Positions 42,437 to 52,700 of a stretch of 64,000 nucleotides of DNA are shown here, piece by piece (the stretch's first letter is position 1; every line of letters starts with the position of its first letter). A program made the position numbers and the translations under genes. Origin of the DNA: CAYNEO01 sp964396245 (GTDB taxonomy: Bacteria > Zixibacteria > MSB-5A5 > GN15 > FEB-12). The notes beneath the pieces are model-generated. The model searched no databases. It was not told the origin of the DNA and worked only from the letters and a program-made list of their open reading frames with translations. The stretch lies in the NCBI GenBank assembly GCA_964396245.1, contig CAYNEO010000002.1, forward strand, positions 1 to 64,000. The letters are read 5' to 3'.

Positions 42437-43897
42437 ATGAAATCCTCGTTTCGTAACAGGCTGTTCGGACTTTTTCTCCTGTTTTCCATTGTCCCGGCGG
42501 TGATCCTGACTGTATTCGGCATCTACGTGGGTGTCGAAACCAACCGGTGGTCACGGACATCGACCATGGACGGTTCATCGGAACTCACCGATTATTACCA
42601 TGGTCTTCTGTACGATCGAATCGGCAGTATTCTTCAGCGGGACCGTGTCGTGTCTGATTCGATCCCGGCTGGGCTTGATTTTCTCATTGTGATATCCGAC
42701 GATTCTACCGTTACATCTCATTCGGTGGCGCCTCTTCCTGACGAAGCGGTGGCAAAGATCGAAGAATCAGCCCGAGTCCGTCCGAGAGGGTTCGTGAGTG
42801 TGAATGGCCGCGTGTATCAGTATGCCGCCAAGACTTCCCCCGAACCAGACGGCAGACGCCTGGTAGGGGGTATCCTCCACGATGAGTCATACGGCGACGT
42901 TGTCGCAGCTATTCAGGCAAGTCGGACATCGACATCGGTAAGCCAGGAACTTCGACCGCGCTACGCGCTTTTCCTGGCGTTGCTGTTTGCCGGGATGACG
43001 GTGATCATGGTAGGCCTCGCTTTCTTTTTTTCGAAGCGGACCTCGGCGGCACTGGCAAGTCCACTGGCCGAGTTGAGTCGAGCCTCGGGGCGGATAGCTG
43101 ATGGCGATTTCAATCAGCAGGTCAGACCTGCCGGCGGCGATGAAATCCGGGGCTTGATAGACAATTTCAACTCGATGGCGGTTCGGCTGGGCAGCACCAC
43201 AGCACGGCTCGCGCAGAGCGAACGAGTAGCGGCCTGGCAGCAGATAGCCCGTCGTTTTGCCCACGAACTGAAAAATCCACTTCAACCGATCCTCGTTTCG
43301 CTCTATCGAATTGAGAAGCAAACCGCCGGCAGCAGTATATACGAAGAGATTCGCGAGCCGTTGAGGGCCGCCTCGGATGAGTTACGTCACCTGACGGACC
43401 TCGCGGATCGCTTCTCTCAATTGGCCAAAATGCCTGCTCCCCGCAGTGAACGGGTTAATCTTAATGAACTGGTGGAGTCAGTCATGCAACTGTATGGGGA
43501 AAAGCTCAAGCTATATTACGTGCAGTTGCATTTGCCGGAGTCGACAGTCGATGTCACCGCGGATGTTGTTTACCTTCGGGAAGCATTACACAATATCCTG
43601 CAGAATGCGGTCGAGGCCTCGAGTCCCGGCGGAAAGATAGCCGTGCGATTGACTGTCGAAGATGGTCGCGCTTTGCTGTCAGTAGAGGACTCCGGTGAAG
43701 GAATGGATGCACAGACCATGGCATCGGCCCGTCTTCCGTACTTCACTACGAAGGGAAAAGGCAGCGGCCTTGGTCTGGCGATAGTGGAAAAGTCTATCAG
43801 TGACATGGGCGGTGAATTGATCATAAAGTCGGAAGCGGGCAAGGGTACGACCGTTACTATAACACTTCCTTATGTGGAGACAGCCGGTGGCGAGTAG
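42437..43897 (+). CDS. NtrB/NtrY-like membrane histidine kinase
   Basis: A 486-residue sensor kinase. TM1 ~9-32, an extracytoplasmic loop (~33-176), TM2 ~177-198, HAMP ~199-250, His276 in RRFAHELKNPLQPI, then HATPase with N box LHNILQNAVEASS, G1 VEDSGEGMD and G2 GKGSGLGLAIVEKSI. The extended PLQPI after the H-box is characteristic of NtrY-like kinases. It overlaps the next gene, its response regulator. A GTG one codon earlier is possible. Confidence 0.93.
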   Translation: MKSSFRNRLFGLFLLFSIVPAVILTVFGIYVGVETNRWSRTSTMDGSSELTDYYHGLLYDRIGSILQRDRVVSDSIPAGLDFLIVISDDSTVTSHSVAPLPDEAVAKIEESARVRPRGFVSVNGRVYQYAAKTSPEPDGRRLVGGILHDESYGDVVAAIQASRTSTSVSQELRPRYALFLALLFAGMTVIMVGLAFFFSKRTSAALASPLAELSRASGRIADGDFNQQVRPAGGDEIRGLIDNFNSMAVRLGSTTARLAQSERVAAWQQIARRFAHELKNPLQPILVSLYRIEKQTAGSSIYEEIREPLRAASDELRHLTDLADRFSQLAKMPAPRSERVNLNELVESVMQLYGEKLKLYYVQLHLPESTVDVTADVVYLREALHNILQNAVEASSPGGKIAVRLTVEDGRALLSVEDSGEGMDAQTMASARLPYFTTKGKGSGLGLAIVEKSISDMGGELIIKSEAGKGTTVTITLPYVETAGGE

Positions 43898-45227
43898 AAT
43901 CCTCATAGTCGATGACGAGCCCAATGTCCTTTCATCGTTTTCGTCGCTGCTGAAAGACGAGGGGCACATGGTAGTCACCTCCGCTTCTGCGGAAGATGCA
44001 CTGAAGAAAGCTGCCTCACAGAGATTCGACCTGGTGCTGCTCGATATACAGCTGCCGGGTATGTCCGGGATTGACTTTCTCAGGGAACTGAAGGCTGTCG
44101 TCTCCCCGCCACTGGTGCTGGTGATTTCCGGTCAGGCGGACATACCGACGGCACTCGAGGCGGTCCGGCTTGGTGCGGTGGACTTTTTGGAGAAGCCGGT
44201 TCAGCCGGAGAAGCTTATTGCGGGGGTCAATTCCAGCCTGCAACTGGCAGCAGCGGAACGACAGCGGCACTTGATGGTCGAGGCCATGGATGATCGTTCG
44301 CGGATAATCGGCGAGTCAAAAGCGATCAGGGGCATGCTCAGGACAGTCAGCCAGGTTGCTCCCACGGAGACAACGGTCCTGATCACCGGTGAAAACGGCA
44401 CGGGCAAGGAGTTGGTAGCCACCCGTATTTTCCTTGAGAGTGCGCGTCGGACGAGACCGTTCGTGAAAGTAAACTGTCCGGGAATTCCGGAGAGCCTTTT
44501 TGAATCCGAGTTATTCGGTCATATCAAGGGAGCTTTCACCGGGGCGGTGAAGGATTATCCCGGAAAATTTGCGATGGCCGACGGCGGAACGATTTTTCTC
44601 GATGAAATCGGGGATCTGCCGGCGAATTGCCAGGCAAAATTGCTGCGTGTGCTCGAGAGCGGCGAGGTCGAAACGCTGGGGCTGTCAGAACGTCGCACGG
44701 TCGATACCCGGATCATTTGTGCTTCCAATCGAAATCTCAAGGAGCTGGTCGCTGAAGGGAAATTCCGCGAGGATCTGTATTATCGCATCGGCGTCTTTGT
44801 GATTGAGGTTCCCCCGCTCGAGGCCAGGCGAGACGATATCCCGGTTCTCGCAGGCGAATTCCTGCGACGTTTTGATCCGTCGGGTACTACTCGTCTCTCA
44901 CCGGAAGCCCTGGCATACCTGACAATGCTGCCCTACCCGGGAAATGTTCGCCAGTTGAAGAATATCATCGAGCGCCTCTGCATACTGCACCGAGAGCGGA
45001 CCGTGGAATTGTGGGATCTCCGGACCGATCTCGGCACGACACCCCGTGATAAGGGCGACTCTGGCGCTACATCTCTGGCTGACAGCATAGCCAACTTCGA
45101 GCGCAACCTCATCGCGGAAACGCTGCTCCGGACGAAGGGGAACATATCTGAGGCCGCACGTGTGCTGAATGTCGGCCGGGCTAACCTGTCACGCAAGATC
45201 AAGGAACTTGGTCTCAAGACAGAGTGA
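43887..45227 (+). CDS. Sigma-54-dependent response regulator (NtrC family)
   Basis: A 446-residue regulator. The receiver domain has phosphoacceptor D53 (LVLLDIQLPG). The AAA+ domain has Walker A GENGTGKE, the sigma-54 contact loop GAFTGA (GHIKGAFTGAV) and Walker B TIFLDEIGDL. The C-terminal Fis-type helix-turn-helix is GNISEAARVLNVGRANLSRK. I prefer GTG 43887, which has GGAG 9 bases upstream and overlaps the kinase gene; ATG 43872 has no site. It should activate a sigma-54 promoter; a candidate lies right downstream. Confidence 0.93.
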   Translation: MASRILIVDDEPNVLSSFSSLLKDEGHMVVTSASAEDALKKAASQRFDLVLLDIQLPGMSGIDFLRELKAVVSPPLVLVISGQADIPTALEAVRLGAVDFLEKPVQPEKLIAGVNSSLQLAAAERQRHLMVEAMDDRSRIIGESKAIRGMLRTVSQVAPTETTVLITGENGTGKELVATRIFLESARRTRPFVKVNCPGIPESLFESELFGHIKGAFTGAVKDYPGKFAMADGGTIFLDEIGDLPANCQAKLLRVLESGEVETLGLSERRTVDTRIICASNRNLKELVAEGKFREDLYYRIGVFVIEVPPLEARRDDIPVLAGEFLRRFDPSGTTRLSPEALAYLTMLPYPGNVRQLKNIIERLCILHRERTVELWDLRTDLGTTPRDKGDSGATSLADSIANFERNLIAETLLRTKGNISEAARVLNVGRANLSRKIKELGLKTE

Positions 45228-45309
45228 ACAGAAATTGTGCGACGGTGTGTCGAGATGTAACGATCTCACGGATTTCGGTCGACAACTCACTGTAAGACAA
45301 CATATTTTC

Positions 45310-45338
45310 TTGACGGCACGGATTTTGAGGGATACTGT
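45310..45338 (+). promoter_or_regulatory. Sigma-54-like promoter overlapping a sigma-70-like one
   Basis: GGCACG-GATT-TTGA (45315-45328) has GG and GA separated by 10 bases, matching TGGCACG-N4-TTGC except at the C of -12 and the T before GG. The same bases include TTGACG (45310-45315), 17 bases, TACTGT (45333-45338), a weaker sigma-70 reading. It lies 26-54 bases before the Omp85-like gene. Confidence 0.45.
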
Positions 45339-45363
45339 GGTAAACAGCTTAATCGGAGGAACC

Positions 45364-47112
45364 ATGACTCGCTATACTTATCGCTTTATCCTGAGCCTGT
45401 TTGCTCTTGCCGCAATCATGATATCAGCCGCTGACGCGGAGGAACCGCAATACAAGGAGTACAAACCGCAGTCGACCCGGTCAGACGCTTTTGAAATTGC
45501 TTTCGATGAAGAGACGATCGAAATAGCGATTTTCGAGGATTCAACCGCGGTACGGTCGCACTATCGTCTTGACGATATGCGGGTCGCACGGGATACGGTG
45601 TTCTTCAAGAACGAGCCGGCGTTCACTCCGCACGGAGTTATGGTGGCAGGCGAGGAATATCCCTGGGAAGAGGTGTACGACACACGGATTACCCAGCGTG
45701 ACGACATGACGGTGATCACGTTTTTCGCTCCGCCGGATCAATCCCGGCGCCTGCTCACTGTCAAGCGCGGTAATATCATCGACTACGCCCGGGATATACG
45801 CATAGACCGGGGAGAATTCGTCCGGGGTATCGTCTTTACGGTTCTCGGTGACATAACGGTCGATGGCGAAGTCAATCGTGATATTATTTCGCTGTTTGGA
45901 AACGTTGACGTTGGGCCGGAAGCGGTGGCCCGGGGAGACGCGGCATCGATTACCGGCAAAGTCGAAATTGCCAAGCACGCCAGTATCTACGGCGAGACGT
46001 ATACCGCCGAAGGAGTAAAGGCAGGACGCCGGGGGCGTTTCTACCGAGCCATAGAAGAAAGTCAGTTTGCCCCGGGATTTATATACAACCGGGTTGATGG
46101 CGCTCATCCGTGGTTGGGTTATAAGTTTGACGACGGTGATTCGCTATTGCCCAGAGTTGACGTGCGGGCCGGATATGCCTTTGCCTCCGAGCGTTTCAGA
46201 TTTAACGTCGGAATCGAGCAGACTGTATATCGCCAGACGCCTCTCAGTGTCGGCGCTTCAATCTATCGCCGTCTGGCGTCAACGGAAGACTGGATAATCG
46301 GAAGCACGGAAAACACGGTCTTTGCGCTCATCGCCAAAGAAGATTTCCTGGAGTACTATGAGGCGGACGGCGGCGCACTCTACATAGAAGGCCGGCCCAT
46401 GCGGGACCTTATGTTGCGGCTTGGCTATCGGTATGAGGAGACCAATTGGCTCCCCAGTCACCGTCACCTGTGGTCACTTTTCGGCGGTGATAAGCTGTTC
46501 AGCGAGAATTTCCGACGGGTCAACCCGACCTATCGGGAATTCGGAATACATGAGATTGATACGACGGCGAATGCCGGAATCACTCTGAGCGCCGAGTACA
46601 GGACAGTGGACGAGGACGAACCGTTTTCAACTTCGTCGTGGGATATCGGAGGGTCACTCGAATGGTCACTTCCCGATCTCAATTCCGATTTTGATTATCG
46701 TCGGTACCGACTCAGCGCCACCCGGTACCAGAAACTGAATCGCTATACGACCGTCATCGGGCGGGCGATGTACGGCGGAAGTGACGGGTATCTGCCGATG
46801 TACAAGCGATTTTTCCTTGGCGGGCTCGGAACACTACGGGGTTACTACCAGTACGAGTTTATGGGAACGCGGTTCTGGATGGCGAATCTTGAGTATCGTT
46901 TTCAGATCCCGAGCGGACTGGGAGCATTGTCACTGATCTACGACGCCGCCCGAATCGCCAATGACTCGAAGCTGAGCGAAGTAGATATCAAGCAGTCTCT
47001 CGGATTGGCATTCTACCTTGGAAGTGACTTTCGGATAAGCGTTGCCAAGCGTCTCGACAGATCATACGACGATACACCCAAAATATACGTTCGGCTCAGT
47101 AACGCGTTCTGA
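45364..47112 (+). CDS. Omp85/BamA-like outer-membrane protein with beta-helical N-terminal part
   Basis: A 582-residue exported protein (signal FILSLFALAAIMISAADA). Residues ~150-215 (GDITVDGEVNRDIISLFGNVDVGPEAVARGD, abbreviated landmarks GDITVDGEV and ASITGKVEIA) look like a right-handed beta-helix or bactofilin-like element. The remainder is strand-rich and ends in a surface-antigen (D15) barrel with FFLGGLGTLRGYYQYEF and a C-terminal aromatic YVRLSNAF, the usual outer-membrane sorting end. GGAGG is 6 bases before ATG 45364. Probable outer-membrane assembly or secretion role. Confidence 0.82.
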   Translation: MTRYTYRFILSLFALAAIMISAADAEEPQYKEYKPQSTRSDAFEIAFDEETIEIAIFEDSTAVRSHYRLDDMRVARDTVFFKNEPAFTPHGVMVAGEEYPWEEVYDTRITQRDDMTVITFFAPPDQSRRLLTVKRGNIIDYARDIRIDRGEFVRGIVFTVLGDITVDGEVNRDIISLFGNVDVGPEAVARGDAASITGKVEIAKHASIYGETYTAEGVKAGRRGRFYRAIEESQFAPGFIYNRVDGAHPWLGYKFDDGDSLLPRVDVRAGYAFASERFRFNVGIEQTVYRQTPLSVGASIYRRLASTEDWIIGSTENTVFALIAKEDFLEYYEADGGALYIEGRPMRDLMLRLGYRYEETNWLPSHRHLWSLFGGDKLFSENFRRVNPTYREFGIHEIDTTANAGITLSAEYRTVDEDEPFSTSSWDIGGSLEWSLPDLNSDFDYRRYRLSATRYQKLNRYTTVIGRAMYGGSDGYLPMYKRFFLGGLGTLRGYYQYEFMGTRFWMANLEYRFQIPSGLGALSLIYDAARIANDSKLSEVDIKQSLGLAFYLGSDFRISVAKRLDRSYDDTPKIYVRLSNAF

Positions 47113-47143
47113 TGGCTGATCGGACAAAAGCCGGCAGGTGAGG

Positions 47144-47782
47144 ATGAAGAAGGCCGTTCAGGGAGTTTTCTTTCTTCTGTTGCTGTCATTCGTCGGTGCG
47201 GACCATCCGGCGGCTCAGGATGATATCGATATCGCCTACGACATTTTCAGACGCGATGACAGCGTGATGGTCTGGGTTGACCTGTCACGGTTCATGTCCG
47301 AGGCGCAGATCGAGAAGGTCAGGGACGGGATAGACCTGGTCTTTGAACTGGACCTGCATCTCGCGATACCCCGAAGGTTGTGGGGGGAGCGTTCAGTGGT
47401 TCGGGCAAGCTCGGCGTTCCGGCTGGGCTATCATCTGGTAACCCAGGATTTCTGGTTGAGCTCGCCGGATGGCAGCCAGAAGATCGAGAAGCAGTTTCTG
47501 ACGTCGTCGAGCCTGCTGGAGTATCTGGCCGATTCAGTTGAGACAAAACTTATAACCTTTGATTCGCTCGATCCGGGCAGCCATTACATCCTGGCCCTGA
47601 AGGTTATCCGTAGTTCGTTGTCCGGCATTGATTTATCACTACCAAGAGGCGACTCGGCCGGTTCATCGTCACCCCTTGAGTTTCTCTTCAAGAAATTTCT
47701 TTCTTTGACCGGGTTTGGACAGACAGAATATGAAACCAAATCGCGGTCATTTTCCCCATCTGAAATCGTGCCCGAACCCTGA
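47144..47782 (+). CDS. DUF4390-like exported protein
   Basis: A 212-residue protein with signal peptide (AVQGVFFLLLLSFVGA). The FELDLHLAIPRRLWGERSVV and SAFRLGYHLVTQDFWL strands follow DUF4390, a family of secreted proteins often found next to NtrY-like kinases. That fits the kinase gene at 42437. ATG 47144 is preceded by GCAGGTGAGG; a GTG at 47138 is an alternative. Function unknown; it may feed the sensor. Confidence 0.6.
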   Translation: MKKAVQGVFFLLLLSFVGADHPAAQDDIDIAYDIFRRDDSVMVWVDLSRFMSEAQIEKVRDGIDLVFELDLHLAIPRRLWGERSVVRASSAFRLGYHLVTQDFWLSSPDGSQKIEKQFLTSSSLLEYLADSVETKLITFDSLDPGSHYILALKVIRSSLSGIDLSLPRGDSAGSSSPLEFLFKKFLSLTGFGQTEYETKSRSFSPSEIVPEP

Positions 47783-47924
47783 TTATTTCTTTGTGTTCAG
47801 CCCTTATTTTGTCCGGCAGGGTTAAACCATCTCTCCCATCGGTCGATAACTACATAGAACACATACACCTATAAAAAGAATGGTGTCCATGACTGACGCA
47901 AGACAAGAGGGCCGACTATAACTC

Positions 47925-49700
47925 ATGACATCTTCTCATAAGACCGTACCCGACAAGAAACTGCTGAGTGACAGCGGTTCTATTGCCACCGACATATTCG
48001 CCGATCTTGAAGCGACACTCGATGAAGTTGCCCAGAGCAATCCACGAATAGAGTCGGAACGCGAGGTTTCGTCGAAGCGCATTTCCGATTTCAAGGCGCT
48101 ACTCGAGGTTTCGATCGCGATCAACTCTTCCCTCGTGCTCGACGACGTCCTTCAGATGGTGATGCACAAAGCTATCGAGCTTATGCAGGCCGAACGCGGA
48201 TTGATCATGCTTCTGGACGAGCACGGCGAATTGCAGGTGAAGGCGGCGTACAATCTCTGCAAAGAGCAGATGATGGAGGAGGATTTCAGAATCTCGAGCA
48301 GTATCACTTCCAGGGTCGCCTCGACCGGAAAGGCGGTTTACACCTCGGATGCCCTCGCAGATGAGCGCTACGCCAACCAGAAGTCAATCGTGGAATTGCA
48401 TCTCAGATCAATCATGTGTGTTCCGCTAACGGTGGCGGGTCGGATTATTGGGGTTATCTATCTCGACAACTCCAACAAGGCGCAGATGTTCTTGAAGTCT
48501 GACCTCTATCTCTTCGAATTGTATGCGTCGCTGGTATCCAACGCTCTCCACAACGCCAGTATGTTCAATTCTCTCCAGAGCTGGGAAGCGTACCACAAAT
48601 CGGTGGTCAAGAATTCGCCGGTGGGAATCATCGTGATCGACAAGAAAGGCCGTATCGTGACGATGAACCCGGTGGCACTCGAGATTTTCGATTTCAACAA
48701 AGACGACATTGAGATGATCGGGGCGAGTGAATCACCGACGATATTCCTGGATTCGCTGCCGGAGCTCGAGAGGCCGCGATGGAAGAAGATGATCAAGACG
48801 GTGCTGAAAACCAAAGAGGAGTTTTCCGATGCACGCTATTTCCACAATACGGGATATCTCGAGAAGGCCCTTTCGATAAAGATCTCTCCTATTTCGGGAC
48901 TGCCGGACGGCGGTGAGGGTCTGACGATGGCGGTCGAGGATATCACCGAGAAAGTGATCATGGAGAAGTACGTGATACTTTCGGAGAAACTCGTCGCCCG
49001 GGGCGAGATGGCGGCCTCGGTAGCCCATGAGTTGAACAATTACCTTTCGATTATTTCCAACAATGCCGAGTTGATGTCGATCAATATCGGACGCGGCAAA
49101 TTCGAGGCCGTGCAGTTTAACAGTAAGTCCATCGTGGACAATGTGTTCAAGATGAAGCGGTTTGTCGACAGCCTCATGGATTTTGCCAAGCCCGACACCG
49201 AGTATATCAGCTATGACCTGCGTCACCTGGTCGATGACCTGCTGTTCTCGTTGCGCATTCAGGCCCGTTTCAAGCTCATCAATTTCACGATCGATCTCCC
49301 CGACAACCTCCCGAATATCGAAATCGATGTCGGCCAGATACAGCAGGTGCTGATGAATCTGCTCAACAACGCCGCGGACGCCATTGAGGAACGAGCGGTC
49401 AGATACGAGCAGGAAGAAGGTAAGACGTTCGAGCGGCAGATTTCGCTCTCCGCGGCTTATGACGAAGACACCGAGGAAGTCATAATTGAAGTGACCGACA
49501 ACGGGATCGGCATGTCGGAAGAAACGCTGGGGAAAGTGTTTAATTTGCATTTCTCCACGAAGAAAGGCGGCCACGGGCTCGGTCTTCACAATTGCCGAAA
49601 GATCGTCGAACAGCACAACGGCGAACTCGGGCCGACATCGACGCCGGGCGAAGGCACCACCTTCACACTGGTACTGCCTCGTTTCCACAGCAAAACGTAA
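47925..49700 (+). CDS. Soluble GAF-PAS histidine kinase
   Basis: A 591-residue kinase without membrane segments. GAF ~58-212, PAS ~225-345, His368 in ASVAHELNNYLSII, then HATPase boxes LMNLLNNAADAIEER, VTDNGIGMSEE and KGGHGLGLHNCRKI. Thirteen bases separate it from the Ser/Thr kinase gene, so they share an mRNA. No response regulator is adjacent. Confidence 0.92.
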   Translation: MTSSHKTVPDKKLLSDSGSIATDIFADLEATLDEVAQSNPRIESEREVSSKRISDFKALLEVSIAINSSLVLDDVLQMVMHKAIELMQAERGLIMLLDEHGELQVKAAYNLCKEQMMEEDFRISSSITSRVASTGKAVYTSDALADERYANQKSIVELHLRSIMCVPLTVAGRIIGVIYLDNSNKAQMFLKSDLYLFELYASLVSNALHNASMFNSLQSWEAYHKSVVKNSPVGIIVIDKKGRIVTMNPVALEIFDFNKDDIEMIGASESPTIFLDSLPELERPRWKKMIKTVLKTKEEFSDARYFHNTGYLEKALSIKISPISGLPDGGEGLTMAVEDITEKVIMEKYVILSEKLVARGEMAASVAHELNNYLSIISNNAELMSINIGRGKFEAVQFNSKSIVDNVFKMKRFVDSLMDFAKPDTEYISYDLRHLVDDLLFSLRIQARFKLINFTIDLPDNLPNIEIDVGQIQQVLMNLLNNAADAIEERAVRYEQEEGKTFERQISLSAAYDEDTEEVIIEVTDNGIGMSEETLGKVFNLHFSTKKGGHGLGLHNCRKIVEQHNGELGPTSTPGEGTTFTLVLPRFHSKT

Positions 49701-49713
49701 AGAGTGGTATTAC

Positions 49714-52700
49714 ATGAAGCGGCCGTTCGAGGGCAAGGGACTGACATTTATCGGCCAGCTCGGGCGGGGAGGCACAGCCGAAGTAGCGAAGGTGTTCGTA
49801 GATCATCTGAACTGCCAAGTCGCCCTCAAATACCCATTACCGGATGATTCTGATTCCACGCTGGATTTCGCCGAGCTTGCCGAACGCGAATACCGCCTCA
49901 TTGGCGGCAGCCGTTTCCCCGGACTGGTTCGATTGCTTGCCCCCCCTCATCGCAACCCGGATTACCTGCTGTTAGAACTTTGCAAAGGTCCGACCCTGGA
50001 CGAGGTTGAGATTCCATCCGACTCTCCCCTGCTCTTGAATGTTCTCTGCGCCGCGGCCCTGGATCTGGAATATCTTCACGCCGCCGGAATTATTCACGGC
50101 GATATCAAGCCGCAGAATTTCTTCTTGCCGACGGACTGGCAGTCCTGTACAGGCGGGCAACTGTTCTATCTCAAGCTGTCGGATTTTTCGCTGGGACGAC
50201 ATATCAGCGAATCTGAGGACACCCGGGCGGGACTCGGGACGGTAGGTTACATGCCGCCGGAGACAATTAGGGACGGCATTACCTCGCACCGATCAGATCT
50301 CTTCGCCCTGGGGATTACCGCTTATCAACTGATTACCGGGCGTCATCCATTTCTCGAAGACGACGCCGACCCGACCCGGGTTTCGAGCAGGATACTTGAA
50401 GAGGACCCGGTTCCAATCAGCTCGTTGAGTCCCAGGGCTCCTGCTGCCCTCGGCGAACTTGTGGGCCAATTGCTGGCCAGGGACTCCGACGACCGGCCGG
50501 AATCGGCATGGTCGGTCTGCCAGAAACTGCGTGAAGCAGGCGCCGGATATCCTTACGAAAAAGCCTTGCACCCCCGGTATTTTATCCAGCCGGAACGATC
50601 TTTCGATGCCAATATTAAGGGCGCGCTGACAGTGGGCGACCGTGAGGCGGTGCTGATTCGGCAGTTATCCTGCGAAGACAGCAGGGCGTTGCGCCTGCTC
50701 GTTACCAGCAACTTTCGCAGGGACACACTGCAATACACTGATGGAGCATATGCTTTTCATTCAGGGATACTATGGCCGAAGCGGCTGCGAAACGAGGCTC
50801 TTCGACGCTTCTGCGATCTGGACCTCACCAGGCGAAAACAGATAGTCCGGGCGGCGGTAATTGATGATCTGGATGACGCCACGCGGATGGGATATTTCCC
50901 CGGGGGCGAAACAACACCGTCGGACAGTGCCTTAGTCAGGCTGATTCGCCCGCTGCTGCGGACGGCGACAGTTAAGCGGTTGTCGAGAATACCGGCGGCC
51001 GGAGCTGAGCGGTCGGAGCTGTACGGCACGGCTGCCAACCTCTACCTGCAATCCGGCCGGCTCACGGAAGCCGAGCGGTGCGCCTTCCAGTGGTGCACAG
51101 GTTTGATTAAGGACCACCGGTACGAAGAGGCACTGCAATTGTCGCAACGTGTTGTCGACTACGCTGCCCTCCGGGGAGAGAAGTTCCTGGTTCGTGAGTT
51201 GTTGATGGTGCAGGGTGATATACACAAGCTTACCGGTGAGACGTCCCGGGCTCTGGAGACTTACCAGAAGATTATTGATCTCTACGACGGCCATCCAGTC
51301 GACAAGCTGCTGGCGGAGACTTATAAGGATATCGGAGAGGTATACAAACTCAGGCAGGAAGTGCATAAAGGGATTGAGGCTCTTGAGCGTGCGCTCACAA
51401 TCGTCACTGAGTTGGGAGATGAGCTCGAAGTCTCACGAGTTCATAACAACCTTGGCATTTTGTATATCATTGAGGGTGATACAGCCAAGGCGTTGCAGAC
51501 TTATCGCCTCGCCTTCGCAACTCAAAGAAAACTTGATGCCTTGAGCGAGGCGGCAACAACACTGATGAATGTCGGCGGGGTGTATTTTACCACGGGTCGC
51601 TACCGTCGTAGTGTTCGTGTACTGGAACTGGCCCTGAAAATGAAGAAAGAAATTGGTAATGCCTCCGAAATCGCGCGGGCCCTCAACAACCTGGGCTACG
51701 TCCATCACGTGCGAGGGGATTCTGCCAAGGGAATAGAGTGCCTCGAGGAGTCACTGGAAATAAACCGGCGGATCGGCAGCAAAAAAGAGGTGCTGTTCAA
51801 TCTCGCTAACCTGACCGAGATCATGATAGCCGCAGGTCAACTGAAGCAGTCGCTCGGCTATCTGAAAGAGGGAATGGCGTTGTCAGAGTCATTGAACGAC
51901 AAACCACACCTCGGACAGTTCCTGGTAAGCATGGGGTACGTGCTGCTTCGTATGGGCAGGCTGAACGAAGCGGCAGATAAACTGAATGAGGCGAAGCGAC
52001 TGATTACGGATATCGATCACCCGTCGCTCGACCGGACCTGCGAGCATTACCTGGCCAATCTCCGTTTTGAGGTGGGCGATATTGCATCCGCGATCGTCAG
52101 GGCGCGTGAGGTACGCACCGCGGCAGAATCGGCGCATGACGGCCAGAATCAGGTTGCGGCGCAGATCCTTCTGTGCCGAATGGAATCTGACGCGGATGGC
52201 TACTCGCGAACCAAAGAGGTTATCGCCCAACAGCAACTGACGCGCGAAGAGATATTGCTCGAGTTTGCGAGACTGGAACTTCTTTTGTGTGAAGAACGCC
52301 CGGATGAGATTGCGAAAAAGACCCGGGGCCTGCAACACTTTCCTCTCGAGTGGGGCGAGAACATAGAGTTGCCCTGGATGTGCAATTTGACGGCGGAAGC
52401 GCTCATCGGCGAGAACAGGTTCGCAGAAGCAATGACCTACCTGGCGCGCTCTCAGAGACTGGCATCCGCCAGCGGGCTGAAGAGCGAGATGGCGTCGGCT
52501 TTCGCTCTACAGGGCATGCTGTCATTTCACGATAAGGACTATGAGCAATGTTTCGCGCTCTATAAGCAAGCGCTTTCCATATGTAAGTCGATAGCCGGTT
52601 CGATTGAGAATGAGACGGACAAGAGACACTTCATGCAAAAACGCATTGTGGTGTTTCTGTCAGAAGAGATTCGGCGGTTAAGCAAACTTCTCGGGCAAAA

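Noticed and set aside
45169..45363. N-terminal extension of the Omp85-like protein by 65 residues
   Set aside because: Overlaps the response-regulator gene and the promoter; the ATG at 45364 has GGAGG and a signal peptide.
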